In this document: positions 41,511 through 47,844 of the stretch, piece by piece
Position numbering within the stretch: the first letter of the stretch is position 1
Layout: each line of letters starts with the position of its first letter
DNA from: Myxococcales bacterium
Lineage (GTDB): Bacteria > Myxococcota_A > Polyangia > Polyangiales > Houyiibacteriaceae
Assembly (NCBI GenBank): GCA_024640845.1
Contig: JAHEEE010000024.1
Coordinates: forward strand, 1 to 49,556
Reading direction: 5' to 3'
DNA: 49,556 nucleotides
The notes under the pieces: generated by a model
Database searches by the model: none
The model's input: the letters and a program-made list of their open reading frames with translations, nothing else
Told to the model about the DNA's origin: nothing
Made by a program: the position numbers and the translations under genes

Positions 41511-42224
41511 ATGAAGAGTCTCGTTCAGCTGTCGCGAACGTTGAGCCGCGCCGTCGGGAAGCTCGATTTCAGCGATCCGGTGACCCACGTCTACAATCCG
41601 CTGGCGTATGCGCGGCGCCCCCATGAGCTCTACCTCGAGCGCTTCGGCGCGGGCCACAAAGAGGTGGTACTGGTTGGGATGAACCCTGGGCCGTTTGGGA
41701 TGGCGCAAACCGGTGTGCCCTTTGGCGACGTGCAGTTCGTGCGCAATTGGATGGGGATTGAAGCAAGAGTCGAGCGGCCGACGAGCGAGCATCCGAAACG
41801 CCCGGTGCTCGGCTTCGATTGCAAGCGTTCGGAGGTGAGCGGTTCTCGGCTCTGGGGTTGGGCGCGAAGCCGCTTCGGCTCTCCCGATGCGTTTTTTTCT
41901 CGGTTCTTCGTCGTCAACTACTGCCCGTTGGTTTTCCTCGAAACGACCGGTCGCAACCGCACACCCGACAAGCTGCCTGCGAAAGAACGCCAGGCCTTGC
42001 AGTCGGTCTGCGACCAGGCCCTCCGTTCTGCGGTCGACATCTTGCGGCCCAAACACGTGGTTGGCGTTGGAGTGTGGGCGACCAAGCGAGCAAGCGCGGC
42101 GCTCGGGGAAGGAGCCGTGCCAATCGGGACCGTGCTGCATCCTAGCCCCGCGAGCCCCAGAGCAAACCGCGGCTGGGCGGAGCAAGCCGAAAGCGACCTT
42201 CGCGGGCTCGGCATCAAGTTCTAG
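41511..42224 (+). CDS. SMUG1-type uracil-DNA glycosylase
   Basis: A 237-residue glycosylase of the SMUG1 branch, which removes uracil and oxidised pyrimidines from DNA. The hallmark motif GMNPGPFGMAQTGVPFG (~56-72) and the second motif HPSPASPRANRGW (His about 210) are both present; the latter holds the intercalating loop. The ATG at 41511 lies five bases after the cysK stop. SMUG1 homologues are mainly known from animals with scattered bacterial occurrence; length is near that of the human protein. Confidence 0.93.
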   Translation: MKSLVQLSRTLSRAVGKLDFSDPVTHVYNPLAYARRPHELYLERFGAGHKEVVLVGMNPGPFGMAQTGVPFGDVQFVRNWMGIEARVERPTSEHPKRPVLGFDCKRSEVSGSRLWGWARSRFGSPDAFFSRFFVVNYCPLVFLETTGRNRTPDKLPAKERQALQSVCDQALRSAVDILRPKHVVGVGVWATKRASAALGEGAVPIGTVLHPSPASPRANRGWAEQAESDLRGLGIKF

Positions 42225-42272
42225 CCGCCTCGGGCCCAGCATGCGCTATGCTCTGCCTCGGGGACCGAACCA

Positions 42273-42545
42273 ATGTTGAGAAGAGTCGTCTACATTGCGG
42301 TCATTGCGGCGCTCGGATGGGGTTGCGGCCATGAGTCCGCCGCAACCCAGCAGATTCGGAGCGCGGCCTCGGTGGACCTCGCGTGCGACGCGTCGATGAT
42401 CGAGTTCGTCGATGACCAGCCGATGCGAAAGCGGGTCAGCGGTTGCGGCCGGACGCTCACGTACATGTACAAGTGCAACGCAGCCGCAGGCGGCGGTCAG
42501 AGCTGCCGGTGGAAGCCGGTTCGCGACGACAGCAACAAGCTCTAG
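42273..42545 (+). CDS. Small secreted lipoprotein
   Basis: A 90-residue protein with signal peptide (MLRRVVYIAVIAALG) and lipobox LGWGC. The mature part has a conserved-looking core LACDASMIEF, RVSGCGRTLTYMYKC that I recall from other myxobacterial small lipoproteins (ungrounded in a named family). Four further Cys may form disulfides. Function is unknown. Its stop shares CTAG with the convergent kinase gene. Confidence 0.85.
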   Translation: MLRRVVYIAVIAALGWGCGHESAATQQIRSAASVDLACDASMIEFVDDQPMRKRVSGCGRTLTYMYKCNAAAGGGQSCRWKPVRDDSNKL

Positions 42546-43762
42546 CCCCCGTCAGGCCGCGCATCCTGCAACTGCGCGCGCAGCTCTTCGATGTCCGGGC
42601 TGCTCGGATCGAAGCGAGCGGCTGCATCGAGCGCTGCGCTCGCCGCACCGAAATCGCCGTTCTCGAGCGCCTCGCGCGCGCGCGCGAGCTCGTCCTTTGC
42701 GGCCTCCTCCCGTTCATGTGGGGAGAGCACGGCGGACCCAGCATCAGCGCCGGCGTCAGCGCCGGCGTCAGCGCCAGTGTTCGCGCCCGCGTCAGCGTTC
42801 GCGCCCGCGTCAGTGTTGGCAGCGTCGCACTGCTCGATTGCCACCCAAAGCGCCACCAGGATTCCCAGAGTCAGGACCATCATGAAAGGCAGGCCTTTTC
42901 GTTTACGCGCGGGCTTGGCCGGCTTTCGACCGTCGTACGCCTCCCGTAGAGCCGAAACGAAAGTGCGCGCGCTCGCGTAGCGGCTCGCAGGCTTCTTCTC
43001 CAGAGCTCTCAAGATCGCGGTGTCCACAGTCGACGGGATTCTCGCGGCGCGATTGGCTTCGCTTGGCGGAACAGGACGTCCGTTCATCACCTCATGAGCG
43101 ACCGCGATCGCTTCCGTCCCTGGGAACGCGCGTTCGCCGCTCGCAGCCTCGTACATTACCGCACCGAATGAAAACAAGTCGCTCTGCTCGCTGTACTCGC
43201 CCTTGCTAAGCGTCTCGGGCGCCGAGTAGCAGGGTGTCCCGAGGAACTGACCCTCCTTCGTCAGGTCGGCATTGGGGACACGGGCGATTCCGAAATCAGC
43301 GAGCTTCACTTGCCCGTTTTCCGTGATCAGCAGGTTCTCCGGCTTCAAGTCGCGGTGGATGACCCCTGCCATGTGCGCGGTCGCGAGTGCGTCGCCGACT
43401 TGCCTTGCCACCTCGAGCAAACGCTTCTCTGCGAGGGGCCCGCCCTTTTTGAGCTCGTCTTTGAGCGTGTGACCTCGAACGTATTCGAACACGAGGTAGG
43501 GGCCGACCTGCGGATCGTCACCAACATCGAATATCTGAACGATATTGGGATGATGCAGGCGCGCTGCCGCCCGCGCCTCGTTCTGGAATCGGCCGAGAAA
43601 GACCTTCCGCATCTCTTCGTCCAACACCAGGTCGCGCAGCGTCTTCACCGCCACCGGCCGATCGAGGTCGGCATCGTGCGCGAGATAAACGTTGCCCATG
43701 GAGCCGGACCCGAGAAGCCTCTCGATTCGGTAACGACCGATCTGTTTTGGCAGGTCCACCAT
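42542..43762 (-). CDS. Membrane-anchored Ser/Thr protein kinase (Pkn type)
   Basis: A 406-residue eukaryotic-like kinase. The kinase domain (~10-270) has the Gly-rich loop LGSGSMGNVY, VAVKTL, HRDLKPENLL, DFGIARV and APE, so it looks active. One membrane segment (MMVLTLGILVALWVAI, ~295-312) is followed by a 27-residue Asp/Ala/Asn/Gly linker and a C-terminal helical segment (EEAAKDELARAREALENGDFGAASAAL) that may be a partial TPR. Location would be the inner membrane with the tail outside. It lies 32 bases downstream of pyruvate kinase, and its stop overlaps the small lipoprotein stop. Confidence 0.94.
   Translation of the reverse strand: MVDLPKQIGRYRIERLLGSGSMGNVYLAHDADLDRPVAVKTLRDLVLDEEMRKVFLGRFQNEARAAARLHHPNIVQIFDVGDDPQVGPYLVFEYVRGHTLKDELKKGGPLAEKRLLEVARQVGDALATAHMAGVIHRDLKPENLLITENGQVKLADFGIARVPNADLTKEGQFLGTPCYSAPETLSKGEYSEQSDLFSFGAVMYEAASGERAFPGTEAIAVAHEVMNGRPVPPSEANRAARIPSTVDTAILRALEKKPASRYASARTFVSALREAYDGRKPAKPARKRKGLPFMMVLTLGILVALWVAIEQCDAANTDAGANADAGANTGADAGADAGADAGSAVLSPHEREEAAKDELARAREALENGDFGAASAALDAAARFDPSSPDIEELRAQLQDARPDGG
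42737..42817 (-). repeat. Asp-Ala/Gly-Ala coding repeat in the kinase gene
   Basis: Eighty-one bases of GTCAGCGCCGGC-type repeats, coding on the minus strand for ~27 residues of DAGA/GADA between the membrane segment and the C-terminal domain. Composition matches the repeat in the TonB-domain gene (226-396). Confidence 0.8.
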
Positions 43763-43794
43763 GGGCGCGATCTAGTCCATCGCGGGGCGCGGAG

Positions 43795-45204
43795 CTACAG
43801 GCGGTGCAGCTTGACGGTGTTCGTGCGGCCCGATGTGGGCCATCCGACGACCATCGCGAACGCTTCTCCAGTCTTGCACAGCTTCTCGCGCGCGAGCAGG
43901 GACGTGGCGATACGCAAGGTTTCGTCCAAGGACTCCGGAGGCACTTCGATGCGCGGGATGACCCCCCACTCGAGCGCCAGGCGACGGGCAACCCGCAAGT
44001 CGCTCGTGACAGCGAGGATGGGTGCTCTGGGTCGGTGTTCCGCCAACAAGCCGGCCGACCTTCCATCCTGGGTGAACACCACGATCGCCTTGAGTGGAAG
44101 GTGCCGGGTCAGCACTGCGGCGGCGCGAGCGGCGGCGTTGGAAAACGGCCAGTCCTCGTCGCCGACGTTCTGTAGCTTGCTGAACGTCCGCGCCAAATCT
44201 TCGATGTAGTCCGACTCCACCTCCCGAATGATCGCGTCCATCATGGTCACGGCCTGCGTTGGATAACGCCCTGCGGCCGTCTCGCCGCTGAGCATGACGG
44301 CGTCGGTGCCATCCATCACCGCGTTGGCCACGTCGGCGGCCTCGGCGCGGGTCGGGCGAGGATTGCGGATCATCGAATCCAGCATCTGGGTCGCGGTAAT
44401 GACGACTTTTCCACGCGCATTGGTCTCTCGAATGATCCGTTTCTGGACGAGTGGAACCTTCTCCGCTCCAAGCTCCACGCCGAGGTCCCCGCGGGCGATC
44501 ATGATGCCGTCCGCTACGTCGAGGATCTCGGAAAGCGCCACCAGCGCTTCGGGCCTTTCGATCTTCGCGATCACGGGCACGTCGCCCGCCAACGCTTTGG
44601 CTTCCATGACATCGTCGGCTGACCGTACGAAGGACAGCGCGACGTAGTCCGCGTCGAGCTCGGAGACGGCGAAGGGGAGGTCTAGGCGGTCCTTTTCGGT
44701 CAGGGCGGGCCCCTTGATCGCGACGCCGGGGAGGTTGAGCCCCTTGTGGTTGGAGAGCACGCCTCCATCCTCGACGATCGTGTGCACAGTCGAGCCTTCG
44801 ACGCGGTCGACGCGAAGTCGAATCATGCCGTCATCGAGCGCTACAGTGTTGCCCGGCTGAAGATCCGCGGCGAGCGAGTCCTCGGTGACGGAGACTATCT
44901 CTTGCGTACCCTCGACATCGTCCGTCGTGAGTGCGAAGCGCGCTCCGGGCACGAGCTGGATCGGGCCGTTTGCAAACTTCCCGATCCGCATCTTCGGTCC
45001 CTGCATGTCCGCGAGAATCGCCATAGGCCACCGAGCTTCGCGCGCTGTCTCTCGAACTAGCCTCGCGGTCTTCGCGTGGGTTTCGTGATCGCCGTGCGAG
45101 AAGTTGAGGCGCGCGCAGTTCATACCCGCCTCGACGAGCGCTTGAATCTGCTCCTTCGTGCTGCTGGCAGGACCGAGCGTACAAACGATCTTCGTGCGTC
45201 TCAC
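43795..45204 (-). CDS. pyk: Pyruvate kinase
   Basis: A 469-residue enzyme making pyruvate and ATP from phosphoenolpyruvate and ADP. Conserved: RRTKIVCTLGPAS at the start, ARLNFSHG, ADMQGPKMRIG, IAKIERPEAL, the signature MIARGDLGVELG, ATQMLDSMIRNPRPTRAEAADVANAV and GTDAVMLSGETAAGRYP. It starts at GTG 45204. The C-terminal allosteric domain is complete. It follows an outer-membrane-like gene by 36 bases and precedes the Ser/Thr kinase by 32, forming a three-gene run. Confidence 0.97.
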   Translation of the reverse strand: MRRTKIVCTLGPASSTKEQIQALVEAGMNCARLNFSHGDHETHAKTARLVRETAREARWPMAILADMQGPKMRIGKFANGPIQLVPGARFALTTDDVEGTQEIVSVTEDSLAADLQPGNTVALDDGMIRLRVDRVEGSTVHTIVEDGGVLSNHKGLNLPGVAIKGPALTEKDRLDLPFAVSELDADYVALSFVRSADDVMEAKALAGDVPVIAKIERPEALVALSEILDVADGIMIARGDLGVELGAEKVPLVQKRIIRETNARGKVVITATQMLDSMIRNPRPTRAEAADVANAVMDGTDAVMLSGETAAGRYPTQAVTMMDAIIREVESDYIEDLARTFSKLQNVGDEDWPFSNAAARAAAVLTRHLPLKAIVVFTQDGRSAGLLAEHRPRAPILAVTSDLRVARRLALEWGVIPRIEVPPESLDETLRIATSLLAREKLCKTGEAFAMVVGWPTSGRTNTVKLHRL

Positions 45205-45240
45205 GTGCCCGTTGTAACCGTCTTCTCGGACGGGGCCAAC

Positions 45241-45885
45241 CTACCGCGGGCGATACCTCGGCGGGTCCCAACTGCCGAGCTTGGATTTGAACCCCAAACG
45301 AACGACGAATGTCGCGTATAGCGTCCATTGTGTGCGATCTTCGGTCGGCTGTGTGTTCCGATACGATGGGTCGGTATTCACGTAACGAGTCGCGATGCGG
45401 AGCCAAAGACCCCGTACGGTCGTCAACGGTCGATAGAGTGGAAGCGCGAATCCGAAGCCCACGCCGAGACCTACACTTCGGTCTCCGTCGAGGAGGAATG
45501 CGGGCCCGATCTCGAAGAAAATCGACTGGAGCAACAAGTCCGCGAACTCGTTCCACGTCTGCTTGTAGAGAAAGAAGAGCGCTGGAAAGAGAGGACGAAG
45601 GTCTACGCCGACAAAGAGGTGCTGGCCCGAATCGGGACCCCAACGACCTGAGAGGACGACTCCGGCGGTGTCCGCGACGAGGAAACGCGCCTCGCCGAGG
45701 ACGTTTGGATCGGCCTTGCCGTCGAGCCATGTGCCGCCGCCACCCGCGCCGAGGGCGAGCGTGAGTCCGCGATCCCACCGGCCGTAGAGTCCGTCACCCC
45801 CGCGCTGAGCGCTTGCTGATGCGCTAAACGTCGCGAGGATGAGGACCGAACCGACGATCACCCCTAGACGGGCGCCCCGTGCCAT
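45241..45885 (-). CDS. Predicted outer-membrane beta-barrel-like protein
   Basis: A 214-residue protein with signal peptide (VIVGSVLILATFSASASAQ) behind a GGGGGA ribosome site at the ATG at 45885. The mature part is alternating hydrophobic/polar with many Gly and aromatic residues (LTLALGAGGGGTWL, VGLGVGFGFALPLY, WTLYATFVVRLGFKSKLG), the pattern of a small barrel, ending in a basic tail (WDPPRYRPR) rather than the usual aromatic. No family recognised. It is first in the run with pyk and pkn. Confidence 0.8.
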   Translation of the reverse strand: MARGARLGVIVGSVLILATFSASASAQRGGDGLYGRWDRGLTLALGAGGGGTWLDGKADPNVLGEARFLVADTAGVVLSGRWGPDSGQHLFVGVDLRPLFPALFFLYKQTWNEFADLLLQSIFFEIGPAFLLDGDRSVGLGVGFGFALPLYRPLTTVRGLWLRIATRYVNTDPSYRNTQPTEDRTQWTLYATFVVRLGFKSKLGSWDPPRYRPR

Positions 45886-45939
45886 GATTCCCCCATGCAC
45901 TGGCCGGCGTGGCGGGTCAAGAGACTGAGGCTGTAGACT

Positions 45940-47148
45940 GTGAGCATGGGGCGTCCGTTCGGCTTGGGGCTTCGAAGCCAGCTCATGCTCGCGCTCGTCG
46001 TTGCGTTCGGCGCGGCCTTCGTGTTGCTGAGCCTGGTGACGGCGCGGCTCGACGCAATCGACGCTGTCGACCCGGGCTCCGAGCCCGCCCACTCCGTTGA
46101 GGCGAGTGAGGCTGACGCCGCCCCGGCGCCGCAACCGAGCCAGGGAGATTCCCCCCGCCGTACCTTGTTCCTGTTCTATCTCGGGTTGACTGCTGCAACG
46201 GTGCTGCTGCTTACCTACGTATTGCTTACTTACTTCATCGTCCGACCGATCGATCGTTTGCGACTCGCGTCGGAGCGGTTGGCCTCGGGAAGCTTGCGCA
46301 CCGAAGTGCCGGTCCAGGGGGCGGCCGAGGTCGCGCGTTTGGCAGCAACGTTCAACGAGATGGCGGCCCAGCTTCGACAGGACCGCGCCGCGCTTCAAGA
46401 GCGACTCGAGCAGTTGGAACGAACGACGGCAGAGCTCACGACGGCGCAAGAACAGCTCGTGCGAAGCGCACGCCTAGCCGCCGTGGGTCGGCTTTCCGCA
46501 GGTGTCGCGCACGAGATCGGCAATCCGCTCGCCGCGATTCGAGGCCTGCTCGACCTGATGGAGCTGGGTGACCTCGGTCCCGACGAAGAGCGCGAGTTCA
46601 TCGCTCGCATTCAGCGAGAAACCGAGCGTATCCATCGCACGATTCGCGACCTCCTCGACTTCTCGCGTGGTGAGCCGGGCGACCATGTCGACCGAGTCGA
46701 GAGCTCGGCTGACCTCGGCGAAGTCGTTTCCGACACGGTAAAGCTCGTCGACCGCCAAACGCGCTTTCGCGACATCGATCTCACGCTGCGTTTGGACGAT
46801 GGGCTTCCGAGGGTCAAAGGAGATCACGAGCGGCTTCGTCAGCTCATGCTGAATTTGCTGTTCAATGCCGCTGATGCCCTGGGGGGCAGAGGAAGGGTCG
46901 AGGTTCGCGCAGAGAACGGGGCCGGTGCGGTGCTGCTCACGATTGAAGACGACGGCCCCGGGATCGACGAAGCAATTCTCGATCAGGTGTTCGACCCCTT
47001 CGTCACGACGAAGCCAGCAGGGCAGGGCACCGGCCTCGGGCTGGCCGTGTGTTACACGATCGTGGAGAGGCTTGGCGGATCGATCGAGGCGGGGAATCGG
47101 GCCGCGGGCGGGGCGGTGTTCGAAGTAACTTTGCCGATCGCACGGTAG
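45940..47148 (+). CDS. HAMP-domain sensor histidine kinase
   Basis: A 402-residue kinase. Two membrane segments (~16-36 and ~77-100) flank a short ~40-residue acidic/Pro-rich periplasmic loop. A HAMP domain (~101-150) and coiled-coil linker follow, then His191 in VAHEIGNPLAAIRG, N-box NLLFNAADALGG, EDDGPGIDE and FDPFVTTKPAGQGTGLGL. No receiver or partner regulator gene is adjacent. Starts at GTG 45940 or ATG 45946; both in frame. It diverges from the outer-membrane-like gene across ~54 bases. Confidence 0.94.
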   Translation: MSMGRPFGLGLRSQLMLALVVAFGAAFVLLSLVTARLDAIDAVDPGSEPAHSVEASEADAAPAPQPSQGDSPRRTLFLFYLGLTAATVLLLTYVLLTYFIVRPIDRLRLASERLASGSLRTEVPVQGAAEVARLAATFNEMAAQLRQDRAALQERLEQLERTTAELTTAQEQLVRSARLAAVGRLSAGVAHEIGNPLAAIRGLLDLMELGDLGPDEEREFIARIQRETERIHRTIRDLLDFSRGEPGDHVDRVESSADLGEVVSDTVKLVDRQTRFRDIDLTLRLDDGLPRVKGDHERLRQLMLNLLFNAADALGGRGRVEVRAENGAGAVLLTIEDDGPGIDEAILDQVFDPFVTTKPAGQGTGLGLAVCYTIVERLGGSIEAGNRAAGGAVFEVTLPIAR

Positions 47149-47161
47149 ACCGCAGGTCTAC
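47145..47161 (+). terminator. Hairpin over the kinase stop codon
   Basis: GTAGACC, GCA, GGTCTAC: a perfect 7-bp stem with 3-base loop that includes the TAG stop at 47146-47148. There is no T tract, so it may only stabilise the 3' end. Confidence 0.4.
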
Positions 47162-47361
47162 GCTGGCACGCGGGACGCCCGGGCGGCGAGGTGCACACGG
47201 GTCTCGGAAGAACGCGATAGGGGTTTCACGGGACGGGCGGCCTGCAGATGCGGCCTCGTAGGACTGGGAGGGTCAGGCCGCGCACGCCGCCCTCGGACGG
47301 CGCGCCAATCGCGGTGGTTGCTGTCTTGCGATTGGCACTTCGTACGCCCGCTCCAACCCCC

Positions 47362-47415
47362 ATCACGTTTTTCCGAGCCCCTTATGAACGACTCTTTGCG
47401 AAAGAAGGGCTGCGA
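47362..47415 (+). repeat. Hairpin family 2, copy A
   Basis: Begins ATCACGTTT and ends in GGGCTGCG, like the copy at 47732. The enclosed stem is AGCCC (47376-47380) with GGGCT (47407-47411), and an inner TCTTT/AAAGA stem around GCG (47393-47405). Confidence 0.55.
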
Positions 47416-47448
47416 CGGTGTGTGCACGCGGAAGACCCAGTTCTCAAG

Positions 47449-47565
47449 ACATGCGCGGCAGCGCGAGCCCGAAGGGCGAAGCCCGGCGCGCATGCGCCGC
47501 CAAGCACGAGCGAAGCGAGGTGCGCGGAGGGAGGACTACGCGGTGGGGGTGGGTGGGTCGGATGT
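47449..47565 (+). repeat. GAA-loop hairpin repeat, copy 2
   Basis: Stems: GCCC-GAA-GGGC (47467-47477), CGGCGC/GCGCCG with a GCAT loop (47484-47499), GCAC/GTGC (47504-47523). Ends in a G-rich tract with four or more runs of three G. Copies 1 and 2 also share about 20 bases 5' of the first stem. Confidence 0.8.
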
Positions 47566-47604
47566 AATTAAACCAAACCAGCTCACCGACCACCCTCCAG
47601 ACAG

Positions 47605-47712
47605 CAACCCGCGAGCCCGAAGGGCGAAGCCCGGCGCGAAGCGCCGCCAAGCACAAGCGAAGCGAGGTGCGCGGAGGGAGGATTACGGGTGGGGGTGGGC
47701 GGGTCGGATCTA
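47605..47712 (+). repeat. GAA-loop hairpin repeat, copy 3
   Basis: Stems: GCCC-GAA-GGGC (47615-47625), CGGCGC-GAA-GCGCCG (47632-47646), GCAC/GTGC (47651-47670). Followed by GCGGAGGGAGGATTACG and a G-rich tract as in copy 2. Confidence 0.8.
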
Positions 47713-47731
47713 AGAAAACCTCCCGACGCCA

Positions 47732-47780
47732 ATCACGTTTCGCGGACCCCGTAAAGTGACTTCGTCACCACGGGGCTGCG
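47732..47780 (+). repeat. Hairpin family 2, copy B
   Basis: ATCACGTTT, then CCCCGT (47747-47752), GTGAC-TTC-GTCAC (47756-47768) and ACGGGG (47770-47775), then GGGCTGCG. The frame matches copy A while the stem sequence differs. Confidence 0.55.
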
Positions 47781-47844
47781 CGCCGAAGGCCCGTGGGCGA
47801 TGCGAAGCATCGGCTTTCCGGGCTGACGCCAGCTTCATGCCCCC

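Larger units (their letters stand above)
47149..47844. other. Large gene-free gap with several hairpin repeats
   Basis: About 700 bases between the convergent kinase and uvrC genes. Apparent frames are Arg/Ala-rich and lack any family. It holds: a 9-bp inverted repeat (47304-47312 with 47328-47336), hairpin family 2 copy A (47362-47415), GAA-loop repeat copies 2 and 3, hairpin family 2 copy B (47732-47780), and a perfect CGATGC/GCATCG hairpin with GAA loop at 47798-47812, enclosed by GCCCG/CGGGC. Confidence 0.7.

Noticed and set aside
47318-47713. Arg/Ala-rich open frames with a repeated REDYG-like motif
   Set aside because: The shared peptide arises from the GAA-loop repeat copies; conservation is in the hairpins, and the frame has no start signal or domain.
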